Below, one piece after another: positions 37,330-49,996 of a DNA stretch of 64,000 nt. Source of the stretch: Brienomyrus brachyistius (taxonomy: Eukaryota; Chordata; Actinopteri; Osteoglossiformes; Mormyridae). The translations under genes were made by a program, and so were the position numbers. Under the pieces are notes generated by a model. That model searched no databases. It was not told where the DNA came from and saw only the letters and a list, made by a program, of their open reading frames with translations. The DNA lies in assembly GCF_023856365.1 (NCBI RefSeq), contig NC_064544.1:27623920-27687919 (forward strand). The letters run 5' to 3'. How positions within the stretch are numbered: the stretch's first letter is position 1; each line of letters begins with the position of its first letter.

Positions 37330-37870
37330 AAAGCGTTCCTCTTTGAGTTACGCATCCTCTCTGCCACATAAAGCCTGTCGAGATTTTAGGGGCCTGATTT
37401 ACAGCGGATCTCCGAGCATGCACCGCGGTAAACGGCGAGCTCACCGTCACAGTGGAGAGCTGGGACGCGCGTGCAGGGAGGGAGGGGGGCGGGGTCTGTA
37501 TCTACCCCGCTACTGCTATATAAATACGGCGGACAGTTTGATCCAAAGCCCTGCCAGGTCCCTGGGGGGGGGATTCCATTTGGGGAATACAGGGAGAAGG
37601 CATGAGGGGAGGAAACACTGCTTCGTAAACTTTTATGTTTAGATATTGATAGAACGGCTGCCACTGGCGTCTGGCCGCCCCCACGCCAACAGTGCCGCAC
37701 ACACCGTCCGTCCCGAGACGCCCCTGGGACGGGAAGGCAGACCCGCGCCAATCCGCCTGAGAAGCGCATGGAAAAAACTACTTCTGTGCAGTTCCAAGCT
37801 GTCACAGGACTTCAGTCCATATTTAACGTTGAAATTGTCCTTTTTCGCAGGGTCATAAAATACAGGCACA
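37330..37870. promoter_or_regulatory. CpG-containing candidate regulatory block
   Basis: GC content and CpG rise clearly at 37400-37770 and fall again on both sides. CTATATAAATACGGC near 37517 looks TATA-like, but no gene follows. It may be an enhancer or an unannotated promoter. Confidence 0.3.
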
Positions 37871-40800
37871 GTAAATTACCATTCAGTTATGGTAGCTTGC
37901 ATATTTTTGGTTTCCTGAAGAATTTTATTACGTGGAGCAGTACTGTACCTGGCACAGAATCGAGACAGCGAACTGATGGCAGAACTTTGAAATAAACACA
38001 ACTAAAATGTCCAATTTCTACCTTTCCACAACATAGAACATTTCAGATGGACACAAACAGGTGAGCCAGGTTTAGGCATGACCTTTGGATTCCACTTGAA
38101 CATTAAAAAATCAAAGTGAGCACATCCTGTTACCTTAAACACCGTGATATAATGAGCTTAGAATGCTTGGCTCTCAAAAGCTAAGGGCAGTTTTACCCTC
38201 TCTGGCTTTTACTGTAAGTGTGATCTGAGTGTTGTGTACATGCAGGCCTTCTGAAAGGCTGACAATGTAAGCTCACGCTGCCCCATATGGCCACCAGACA
38301 TGAAGCAGAACTTTTTTATTTCAAAAGACAAGTCAGGGCAACCAAAAATGTTTGACCACGCATCAGACAAATCGATTCCTGGAAAGGCTGCACATGGTGG
38401 AAGACCTGAGTATTCATTACAAAGTGACTTTAAGGTCATTGTGGTAATCCTGAATAATGAAGTTCTTATTCAAAGGTTATTAGCCACCAATTTTGGGAGA
38501 GATCAAAATGGAAAACAATATCCTTTTGAAAAACAGCCTGGCCAAGCCTGATTTGGATGAGGAAACACACACACAAAGTTGGGCTTCCCTGTAACTTTTA
38601 ATAACAATTAAAAGAAATGTTAAAATTACTGTTATCCATTGTATCTAGTGTCGTTACTGTATGCTTGTTTAGTGGTTTAATTTTTATTTTTTATATTCTT
38701 CTGAGTGCATATGTGCTACTAACTAGTTATTTTCATTGTTGTTCCGGTTTCACCATGTTGGGGGCTCTTGCTACCTTTCTTATGGTTTACATTTTGAATT
38801 AATAAGGCAAACTTTACTTTAGGAGCCTCAAGTAAATCAGCAGCTAAGTAACTACTTGAGAACAAGTCTTGAAGAAATACAGTAACTGCATGAAATACAT
38901 GAACCATCATGATTTAACGAACGTGGGATACTGTAAGTACATAACTAATACTTAGTTACTGGTTTAATTAATACAGTATACTACATTACATTATTTGTGC
39001 CCGCTCAGGTAAAGCGTTACCAGTTGAGATGATGGTTTGCCACTAAGATTAAGAAGTTGCAAAGTCAAACAGTAAGTTACACCGTATAATGAAAATCTTA
39101 CTCTGCATGTTTAGTCTGGCCCAGTTGACACAGATCAAGCTATTGGACACAATATTAAGCTATAGTGCAGTAGGAAACACATAAAATATATTATACACAA
39201 TAATTGTACAATGCATATGAAAATTTATGTATTTGTATAATGTAATAACAAAATCATAAAAAATATATATATTTTGATTTTTTTCTTGTATTTGAAGGTG
39301 GAGATCAGAGATCTGTCTTGGACCTCAGGAGAACAGATACAGAAAGTGACTGATGCATTCACCCTCTCTAGCAAACAAGGTTTCATCAAGCACTGGTAAG
39401 CCAAACACGAGCCATGCACACCTAGTGGGTGACCAAGGCGGACGTGATAGACAGGAGAATCTGGCCAAATTCTTGGCGCTGATACAAACATTTTGGGATT
39501 TCAAGACATCTGTAGAAAAAAAAAGATTTGAATGATTATTCCACTGCTGAAAAGGTCAATATAGCACCATGAAAAGAACCAAATCAGGCTTCAGACCTAC
39601 AGTGTTTACTTTTCTACTCCTAAAAAAAATCACAGACAGTTTCCAGGTCAGATCTATGTTTAAAAAGGCTTCATGTTTTTAATCACTCTCTAATCAAACT
39701 ATATTTGGCTGTTGACCAAGTATTGCAGAGATGAATGATGCTGGTGATTAACAAGCCATTATTGGATATTGTGAAGAGAAAACAAATATTAAAAGTGAAA
39801 AAATCCAGTCAAAGTATTTTGCTCCTTGAGAACTGAATAATCCACATTTTTCACACACAGATTTACAAACACTGCTTTAAATAACTGAAGATCCTAATTA
39901 AACTTTCCCAGAAACTGAACAGGTTATTTTCCCACCTAAACAATGGTCTTCCGCTGCTACAGAATCTGTGGATCCAAACTGGGTCCAGGCATGATCCACC
40001 GTCCAAGCAATATGGGTTAAGTTTAGCCTTTTACTGGTTATACGTCTCTGCAGCTTAGTACTTTCATTACTCAGCAGTGATTCAGAAGTAAATTATACAC
40101 TTATCACATCTGGAACCTGAAGCATTCAGTAGAGCTGCTGATCACCTCAGGGGTAAAATAAAAAGAGAGAGATTAATAAATAATCATTGGAACCGTCTGT
40201 CACATGACTGCACAGCAAACATTTGTTAGTGGTCTGGTTAGGGAGTATAATTATCTGAGAACCTCTTAGTCTACCTCCTACGTCAGAGGGATTTTTCAGG
40301 CTCATCAAACATCCTATAACTTAATGCTCCCCAGGTGTGACTCAATGGTTGCACAACGAGGATGGTTTTTACCTAACAACCCCCCACCCCCCACCTTGCA
40401 GCACCTCATATCCCCACACTCAGCAAGTAGTTTCTGTCGTCTCATGCATCTTGCACTACAGGGCAAGAGACCTATGGTGAGTCAGCCCGGCCTGCTGGGA
40501 GGAACTTTCATGTGAGTAAGCATTAGCTGGTGAGTTCTAAGTAGAAAGCTGAGTGACCCAGACCACACCATGTATGGTATCACACTAGAGGGGATCACTG
40601 ATCTAAAGCAGGATGTGAGGGGTCACGGCACTCTGCCTGGGTTCACGCAAGAGGACAAAACACTCATTACGGATTGTTCCCTTCTCCTTTTGTGACAGAG
40701 TCCCCCACCGGGGATAATATCACACACGGTTGAGGAACAGTATCGATCAGCTAATTTCACGGGTCACATCAGAACCGCAGCGATGAATTTAAGTGTTTCC

Positions 40801-42100
40801 TGTCTGCAGGTAGCATTTGGCCTATCCCCCCCCCCCCGAACCCAGGCGTGTAGATGGGGCATAAGCGAGGCCTGGATGAACACCAGGGAAAGTCACCCTC
40901 TCCAGTCAGCCACTCCCTCTGCTAATTACCATCGTGGAGCATTGGGCATTCATGGGCCTGCAGCTTGAAAGATTTCAATGAAAAGATAACAAAGTTTATA
41001 TCGTCATTCAAAGCAAACACACCGTTATTCAAAGGCGATAACAAAGTAGACTTGCCTTCCCTGGGTTGCTCGTGAGTATAACAGCCTGACCGACATACCT
41101 TGCAGTAAATGTTGCCTCATGGTTCATTCTCATAAGTCCAGCCTGCTTGTCAGAAGTAGTGCATGAGGATCTCTATATGAAGAGAAATGGTAAATCAGCC
41201 AATATTGCAGTGAATGGTGCATCAAACTTGGGCTATTTTACACAAAAACTACCCATTCTCAGTGGAGCTGCTGGATCTGTCTACAGTCTCGATGGTTGAG
41301 GGAAGTACGGGTCATCCACCAGCTCTCAGTACTGGGTAGCGGGCCGGAAAAAAATCTCCGTTGCAGGGCAGAGGACTGTTCGCGCCTGCCTGAGTGAACC
41401 CCGTCCTGAAAGTCAGACGGCCCATTCAGAGTTAGACATGCGTTTGCACAGTGAGCTGAAAATTGGCATTCTTTCTTTGAAATAGCAGCAAAAGCTACGA
41501 TTATTATTAATCCTCCTTTATGGTGGTCAGATTGTTCTCCCTCCAGTGCCATCTGCAAAACATCAATGGCGCAATGCAGGAATATGGCATAAATAAATGA
41601 GGCTTATGATTCTCCTTTGTGAGTACAGATCTACCTATGACTTACCCCAATGAGGCTTTGCTTGCCTTTGGGTTCCTCTGCCTTTTGGCCGCTTGACAGA
41701 CTCCTTTGCAGAGTGAATTTAAATCCTCAGACTATAGTAATATCAAGTTTTGTCTCTCTTCAGAATTTCTGGAGGACAGATGTTATATGACCAGAAGGCA
41801 TTCATACGTGACTTTTTTTGTGCATTGCAGGATAGGTATCACCCTGAGATTGATCGAGTGCAATAACTTGGATATAAATATAAAGCCAACCGCAGAGAGG
41901 AGCCTTAAAAAACGCCCAGCATTTTCTCCGCTAGATAATACTTAAGCTATCCAATGTGATGACGTCACAAAACAAAACAAACACATACTTGTTTCCATGC
42001 AGTAATTCTGTTTTGCTACTTTAATGCTACGGTAATGTTCTGAGAACACGCTGCAGTCATTGAGGTTTTTTGGTTACCCCTGACTACCTATGTGATACCG
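37871..42100. other. Intergenic, noncoding
   Basis: AT-rich with mixed patches. Notable items are a unique block at 38300-38560 with nuclear-receptor half-site AAGGTCA and TTCAAAGG, a C-run near 40828, and a full CRE palindrome at 41960-41967. No exon was recognised. Confidence 0.5.
41960..41967. promoter_or_regulatory. CRE palindrome TGACGTCA
   Basis: A full consensus CREB/ATF site (GATGACGTCACAA) in otherwise AT-rich intergenic DNA. Single motif, so functional weight is low. Confidence 0.35.
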
Positions 42101-44460
42101 GGGGCCCAGTGATACCTTGTCCTGACCCCCCCCCCCCCCCCCAGTGCCTCCACTCAGCCAAGCCTGCTGCAGAATCCTCTCCATTTCAGCAGCTCCCAAG
42201 CATCTGGTTCACAGAGAGGCTAACATCTCCTAGAGCAGGAAGCAGAAGTTTGGGGGGGTAAGGAAAGTGCTCCGGATGGAGGGGGTTGTATTGGAGGAGG
42301 TTTTCTCATTTATAGGACCATGGATTTTGTACCTCACGCCTTTTCCCTGGGGGGGGGGGCAAATATTTGCCATTGGTTAGAAGGCTACACACAGATAGCC
42401 AGTCAGTCCCAAAGAGGGGTCCCTTTGTTTGGTGATTGGATCCGGGGCCCCGACCGACACGTCCCTCCCCATTCATTGAGGTGTTGCTTAACTGTTTTAC
42501 AAGTGTGTTGCTGTAGCTTTTACTGTGTGCCCTAACGTCTCTGTCTCTGTGGGGTTGCTGCTGTAGTCGGTTTCCATATCGGTGCTGATATTTAATGCTG
42601 CCATAAAGTCCATCCATGGGAGGGCTGGTGACTTCAGGAAGTATGCGTAAAGCGCACATGCATCCATAGCTCAAACAAAACTGACAGCGGCGTTGTCTTT
42701 TTAACGTAACAGATCTTTCAGTGCATTGTAATACATTTGCTTGTGCGGCAAAGAAGTAGCTGTACTAAGAAATTAATTGTGCAACAAGTTAGTGGGAAGG
42801 GGAAAAAACCCAAAACAGAAACATGAAGTGTAATGGGAATAGATAGGCAGTTACACAAAACAGATTGTTTTTTTTTTTCTTTTGGTTTTATAAAATTTCT
42901 TGCATAATGGCTTATATAACGTGTCCTGGCTGCCTTTGCTCTGTTGCATATGGCTAGTTTTAGCATAATAGTGGACCGGTGACCCTAAGGAAGCTATTTG
43001 GATACACCCACACACTTAAGTACATAATAATATAACTACTGATATTGCAATTTCCTGATTAGCTAGTCCAGTATTTAGAAGGTGGAACAGAGCTTTCTGA
43101 AAACCAAGCACATTTATCAAGCAGTGAGAGACAAGCGACTCGCTTGGATAATAGCTTGATTGCAATGGCAAAGCTTTCCAGATGCTTCTGGTAACTGTGG
43201 AGGCAGCTAATGAGGACGTGGCTCGCTTGGAAATGTCAGCTGTGTGCAGGGGCGACACAAGCGGTGCGACAGGAGCCGTCAGAGTGCGGCAGGGTTAAGG
43301 ATCACCGGTATTACACACAAATGCTCAAAGTAAGCAAGAAATCAGAACAAGGTGGCAGTGAAATGGAAGGAGAATGTGAAACTTCTAGCTGTGAAGTTGT
43401 GTTTGCTTTTAGTAGAATAATCACGGTCAATATGACCAACTATTATAATATAATATAATAGTCAGCTAATATTTATAATATATGGCAGAGTTTACTGTAA
43501 AATGGTAATAATTTGCTGTTGCACATACATCCTTGTTTGTTTTCTTTTATGCATTCATACCTGGTGTGCTACATGTGTAACATTTTGCATGCAGCAATTT
43601 CTGCATTTGCCAAAACCTTCAGATTCTTGATTCTGCCACTCCTGTACAAACATATTTTGTGTCTCAGCGTCTGCCCCATCCAGCAGAGAGATTAAGCCTC
43701 GCCGGTCAGACACCAGCAGCCCGGCGGGTCTGTGCCTCTCTCGGTCACCTTTGCTCTCCCAGACGTCGCCATGGGGGAAGCCACGTGGAGGGTAGTGTGT
43801 GGGGGTGGGGGGAGGGGGTTCACGTTCTGTCAGGTGACACAGTTACAGTGGGGGAGGGCTGACCCTGGCGTGAACCACCTTCTGGGATTCATTAGCTAGG
43901 CATTTTAAGTCTTGTCCACTAACAATGTGCTTTGGGCATGTTCTGCCATAAAAAAACACTTTTCTAAGGCATCCCTGTTGAGTTCAAAACAACAGCCAGG
44001 AAACCAAGAGAGTTTATAAAGCAGAGGCATGTTGCTTAGCTAAGTGAGTAAATAAGTAAATATATAAATAAACGTGGCCTTGTAAGAAAGAGAAAATTAC
44101 AAAAGCTGTTGCAGATTAAAATCAACAGTCCTGGGCAAATTAGCCGTCTGGTTTGATTTTGCGCGGGCGTAAATGAGAGCACGTCCCATAGCTGCTGGGA
44201 CTCGACCTCAGAATGGTTTCAGATATGCAGCTTTACAATACTGGAGCAGACTGCACCTGAAGGAGAGCTAACTGCAAGCATGTATACTGCAAATATATGT
44301 CGCTAAATGGCAAGTCCTCTGGATAACTTTGTGGTAACTTCAGATTTTTAAGTAAATTAGCAAAAAAACAAAAAAAGTTTTAAACATTTTCAACTGTGTA
44401 CTTTTTAGTTAAAACAGCCACAAATTTATTTGTGTGATTACGTCATGAGAATGAGAACCT
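42101..44460. other. Intergenic, noncoding
   Basis: Contains C-run 42126-42142, G-run 42350-42359, a G-rich tract 43798-43818 with quadruplex potential, and a unique block around 43110-43300. No gene was recognised. Confidence 0.5.
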
Positions 44461-45143
44461 AAAACGCTTTTCCGCCGCACCAGGTACCGTACTTTCGGTA
44501 CTTCCAAAAAGCACCAAAAGTATGGTACTTCTTTTGTGTCGGTTTTTCACTGGTGTAAAAACTGGTACCGTTGCCAAATGACATCATCAGTGACCGCCCC
44601 TGAATGACATCATCACAGAGCGCTGTGTGGTATTTCTTTCGCTGTATTTAAATATGCTATTATGATCCTTCACTTTCCTGTAGTCCTGCTTAAGTTTTTT
44701 TATTTTCAAGCGGCATTGTTGGGTGTTTCGCGTGTGCCCCATTTCTTCCAAGCGGCTTGCTATTACGGCAATTTTTTTTAATTTCGAGTCGTGCCATCCA
44801 AATCCCGCTGGATCTGTTCATCTGACCATATGGCGATTAAAGCCTGTGTTTGTCCATCCTTCCATTTTCCTTTTTTAATATTTTTGTTTCTACTGCTTTT
44901 TATTTTGTTTCTCGCTGTTCACTGTGTGTTTCCAAAGATGTTGTATTTTGTGTTTCTGAAGCAGGTTATTTGCACAACCAATCGACAGCAAATACGTTTG
45001 CCAGTCCCACCCCAAAGTACCAAAGTACCCCAGCTGGTTTGGCACTTTCGATACTGGAACTTTCAGTAGTGGTTCTCGACCGGAAGTCAATGAAAAAGTG
45101 AAAGTACCGTACCGGAAGTTCCCTAGTGTGCATCAGCCATGAA
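44461..45143. mobile_element. Non-autonomous DNA transposon (approximate limits)
   Basis: Left GGTACCGTACTTTC (44483-44496) pairs with right GAAAGTACCGTACC (45100-45113) near the ends of a 0.68-kb interval with further GGTAC and AGTACC words. It encodes no transposase. The element type is common in teleosts; the superfamily is left open. Confidence 0.6.
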
Positions 45144-47225
45144 AGATCTTGACAGAAAGTCACCGCATTTTAGTTATGTAATTTACAATTAAGGATTTGA
45201 GAGATGGTTTATAAACAGAAGTAAATTTGAAGTATGACTCCCTTAATGAAACAGTGACACCCCGTCTCCCACTCAAGGCTACACTTTTAATGCTACACCA
45301 ATGCTACCTCAAGATAGGACTTTATTGATCCCACAGTGGGGAAATTTGTGTGTTAACGCAGCTCCAGACAGATAGCAAGAAAGAGTTACAAGAGTAAAGA
45401 ATATAAAAATACAAGAATAAGAATACAGAATAAAAATAATACAAAATAAGATAGAACACTAATACAATAGTAGTAATAATGCCTATGTACACTCATACAC
45501 CGTATGAAATATGGATAGTGGGTTGTGGAAAAGTGCAAGTAATAATAAATATAAACTATTTAAACTACTATAGCTTACTATACTATACTATACTATACTA
45601 TAGCTATCAATGAAAGCTTCCTTCTCCTTAAGAACCTCAACCTACATACTGGCTTGATATATGAGCTTCGGTCATGTGTGCTAGCTATGGGTGTCGGAGG
45701 GGCAGGGATACCATAGTATATCCAGAGGTCCCAGCACTTGACAGGGGTCCTTGAATATGCAACATTGTATGTTCAACTGAGAAAGGGGGACCCGAGGTGA
45801 TATTTTGACAGGAGGCCAGTGATATATTTTATTAATGCTCAATTAACTGGACCAAAAATTCACTGAATTTTCACTGAAAATTCATGAACCATTTACTTTT
45901 GGGGAGACAGTAGTTAATGAGAAGTCTATGATTTTTTTTTCAGTTTATTTTATGATTATTTTGCACTTACTGTATGTATGTATAATATACTATACAGTGG
46001 CATGGTGATTTTTTCCTTTTATACATCTTGTCTATAAACACTCAAGGAGTAAATTATGTTATTGTTTTACATAATAATGTTTATCCATTCATCCATCTTC
46101 CATAACTGCTTATCCAGTTCAGGATCATGGAAATCCTGGAGACTGTCCCAGAAAGCACAGGGCACGAGGGGGGGGGGGGGGGGGGGGGGGGCGGGACAAC
46201 TGTAGGATTTGGAATCCTAGGATTTTTCAGAGACACACAGAATGATCAACCTTAAATTCAGCTTATTTTTCCCTCTTTCTTTATTGGGAGAATGTAGTGC
46301 TATGATCTGAATCATATCCTGCAGTAGAAATTTCATTGAATGCGTAGTTTCATTCCATTTCCAGTCATTCTTTTTTTGACAACAGTAAAATATTAACAGT
46401 ATTAACTGTTGGCAAGTTCTGTGCTGTGGGAAATTTAAAAGCTGCAGTAGAATCTGCAATATTTGTGATTTAACAAGTGTTTGGAGTCCATTGAAAAAGA
46501 ATTCCAATTATAAGTTACAATAAGTTGGAAAGAACTTAAGGACATGTGAGTGAAGCTTCCAGGAGTGAAGGATTTGGGGTTGAGTTCCATCCCAGGGAAA
46601 ATCAGTTTCAACCAATTGCTTCAAGATGACTTTCAAAGCCACAGATCCTGAGTCACAGTTACCAGAATCGCTTGGACACATTTTGTTCAGCTATTTGCTT
46701 ATTCATTAAGTGATTCGTTTAATTACTCATTTTATAAATTAAGTCAGAAAAGCATAAAAACTTAGCTGTTACTAACACATCTGCTGTCAATATATACTTA
46801 ATTCTCCAGCTATTCTGTTGAATAAGATGGAGAAACGTAAAAACAATATTCACTGTGATTTTAAGTCAAAAGGCTAGTTTGAATTCAGATGCCACCCCCA
46901 CATTAAACAGGTCATATTATGCAACCAGACCACAGCCCGACAACTTTATTAACCCCCCACCCCCATTTTTGTCTTCTGATTTCAAGGTGACATACTTGCC
47001 AATATAACAGAAGAAACTGGCTAACATGCACTAACTGGCAGAATAACCACGCACCACTGTTAAAGAGATTCTGGTTGACTTTAAGAATACACAGTGGTGG
47101 TTACATCTACAAGAAAAACAAAATTAACGCATCTTAATGCATGAAAACACAGAGCAGGCGTGGAGATCCTGTTCCCAGGAGAGCCACTGTGTGTGGGGGT
47201 TTTGGCATGACCTCTCAATCAGCCA
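45144..47225. other. Intergenic with old retroelement pieces
   Basis: Contains TTTATTGATCCCACAGTGGGG at 45320, a 3'-end word of teleost retroelements, and (ACTAT)n at 45577-45602. CATCCATCTTCC... at 46086-46200 is an L2-like tail ending in a run of about 24 G (46169-46192). No gene was recognised. Confidence 0.55.
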
Positions 47226-47376
47226 ATAATAATAATAATAATAGATACTTTATTGATCCCCATGGGGAAATTATCTTTACACCTCCCTCATCTTGATCTT
47301 TTTTTTGTAGAGTAAGCTGTCCACAAAGGGCAGCCACCTGTTGGGGCACCTAGGGAGCCGGGGGTTAACCCTCTGG
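47226..47376 (-). repeat. Truncated SINE related to 32254-32515
   Basis: It shares (AAT)n, ACTTTATTGATCCC, GGGGAAATT and AGGGAGC.GGGGGTTAA in the same order. The tRNA-like head is missing. Confidence 0.75.
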
Positions 47377-47856
47377 GGTCTAGGGGTAGGGGGCACACTT
47401 TCACTGACTGGGGCATGGTCACACATTTCATTCAGTATCATAAACGTAATTCATGGCAAATAAATTATTTCTTATATATTTGTTTTTACACTCATCTTTA
47501 TTTTAATGTATATTGTAAATATGTCAGATTTTTGTTAATTTCGTAATTTGACATCACAGTATAGACATTTAAAAATGCAGTTTAGAACACTTGCAGAAAC
47601 ATTATAAAAGTACATAGTAAGCAATGGTGGCAGTTTGTTTTGATCCCAGATATCTGATCACCAAAGTCTTGGCTACATGAAGATGACTAAATGGTGTAGT
47701 TGCAACATTCAGTTGGATAAATAAGAAAAACCGAACTCATGTCACTATTTCTGGGATCCTATTATTGAATATGTAGCAGCCTTCATGTGTATGCATGAGC
47801 CATTCACACCTGGCCACATCTCTCCCCCCCCCCCCCCCTTTGAAAACCAAAAACCC
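47377..47856. other. Unique noncoding flank of the minisatellite
   Basis: AT-rich DNA without features, ending in a run of about 16 C at 47824-47839 immediately before the tandem array. Confidence 0.6.
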
Positions 47857-49550
47857 ACACCCACATCGGCCCTCCATACCCACACCCACACCGGCCCTCC
47901 ACACCCACACCGGCCCTCCACACCCACACCGGCCCCCCCATACCCACACCCACACCGGCCCTCCACACCCACACTGGCCCTCCACACCCACACCGGCCCT
48001 CCACACCCACACCGGCCCTCCACACCCACACCGGCCCCCCATACCCACACCCACACCGGCCCTCCACACCCACACCGGCCCTCCACACCCACACCGGCCC
48101 CCCATACCCACACCCACACCGGCCCTCCACACTCACACCTGCCCTCCAAACCCACATCGGCCCTCCACACCCACACCGGCCCCCCATACCCACACTGGCC
48201 CTCCACACCCACACCGACCCTCCACACCCACACCTGCCCTCCACACCCACACCCACACCGGCCCTCCACACCCACACTGGCCCTCCACACCCACACCGGC
48301 CCTCCACACCCACACCCACACCGGCCCTCCACACCCACATCGGCCCTCCATACCCACACCCACACCGGCCCTCCACACCCACACCGGCCCTCCACACCCA
48401 CACCGGCCCCCCATACCCACACCCACACCGGCCCTCCACACCCACACTGGCCCTCCACACCCACATCGGCCCTCCATACCCACACCCACACCGGCCCTCC
48501 ACACCCACACCGGCCCTCCACACCCACACCGGCCCCCCATACCCACACCCACACCGGCCCTCCACACCCACACTGGCCCTCCACACCCACACCGGCCCTC
48601 CACACCCACACCGGCCCTCCACACCCACACCGGCCCCCCATACCCACACCCACACCGGCCCTCCACACCCACACCGGCCCTCCACACCCACACCGGCCCC
48701 CCATACCCACACCCACACCGGCCCTCCACACTCACACCTGCCCTCCAAACCCACATCGGCCCTCCACACCCACACCGGCCCCCCATACCCACACTGGCCC
48801 TCCACACCCACACCGACCCTCCACACCCACACCTGCCCTCCACACCCACACCGACCCTCCACACCCACACCTGCCCTCCACACCCACACTGGCCCTCCAC
48901 ACTCACACCTGCCCTCCAAACCCACATCGGCCCTCCACACCCACACTGGCCCTCCACACTCACACCTGCCCTCCAAACCCACACTGGCCCTCCACACCCA
49001 CACCGGCCCTCCACACCCACACCGGCCCTCCACACCCACACTGGCCCTCCACACTCACACCTGCCCTCCAAACCCACATCGGCCCTCCACACCCACACCG
49101 ACCCTCCACACCCACACCTGCCCTCCAAACCCACACTGGCCCTCCACACCCACACCGGCCCTCCAAACCCACATCGGCCCTCCACACCCACACCGACCCT
49201 CCACACCCACACCTGCCCTCCAAACCCACACTGGCCCTCCACACCCACACCGGCCCTCCACACCCACACCGGCCCTCCACACCCACACTGGCCCTCCACA
49301 CTCACACCTGCCCTCCAAACCCACATCGGCCCTCCACACCCACACCGACCCTCCACACCCACACCGACCCTCCACACCCACACCGACCCTCCACACCCAC
49401 ACCGGCCCTCCACACCCACACTGGCCCTCCACACCCACATCGGCCCTCCACACCCACACTGACCCTCCACACCCACACTGGCCCTCCACACCCACATCGG
49501 CCCTCCACACCCACATCGGCCCTCCACACCCACACCGACCCTCCACACCA
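47857..49550. repeat. 19-bp minisatellite, about 85-90 units
   Basis: The core unit is GGCCCTCCACACCCACACC. Variants change the CGG to TGG or CGA, replace CACACC with CACATC, give CACACCTGCC, or add six bases (CCCATACCCACACCCACACC). Because 19 is not a multiple of 3, one unit is read in all three frames every 57 bases and none contains a stop. Long ORFs therefore appear on both strands (e.g. 47785-49599 + and 48133-49635 -), and I do not consider them genes. One strand is almost free of G runs while the other is G-rich. Confidence 0.95.
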
Positions 49551-49610
49551 GCCCATCAGGTTCCCCAATCCTGCCATAGACATTTTCCTTAAGCCATAGA
49601 GTGTCAGCCA
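49551..49610. other. Unique spacer between minisatellite and tandem duplication
   Basis: Sixty bases of unique sequence separate the minisatellite from the duplicated unit. Confidence 0.7.
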
Positions 49611-49996
49611 CCCAAAAAGTCATTTTTTTATGCACTTAGACCATATTTGCATAAACTTATTTATTTTATTGTTCCAAACAAAACCATAAATAACACTGCT
49701 ATGTAACAAAAATTACAAAAATAGTTTCAATACAAACAATCTAAGCGATATTACATGAAGCTAAAGTGGTCAGACAGATTAAATACAATCACGCTCTGTC
49801 ATCCCAAAAAGTCATTTTTTATGCACTTAGACCATATTTGCATAAACTTATTTATTTTATTGTTCCAAACAAAACCATAAATAACACTGCTATGTAACAA
49901 AAATTACAAAAATAGTTTCAATACGAACAATCTAAGCGATATTACATGAAGCTAAAGTGGTCAGACAGATTAAATACAATCATGCTCTGTCATCCC
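49611..49996. repeat. Tandem duplication, two copies of about 192 bp
   Basis: Copy 1 (49611-49802) and copy 2 (49803-49996) both run from CCCAAAAAGTCATTTTTT to GCTCTGTCATCCC. Only about three differences were seen (one T in a homopolymer, A/G near 49925, C/T near 49983). The near identity implies a recent event or an assembly duplication. Confidence 0.92.

Noticed and set aside
47785..49599. 604-residue Pro/His/Thr-rich ORF, and opposing Gly/Val/Trp/Cys-rich ORFs up to 500 residues
   Set aside because: Explained by a stop-free 19-bp tandem unit read in three frames. No start context, no homology and no non-repetitive coding sequence.
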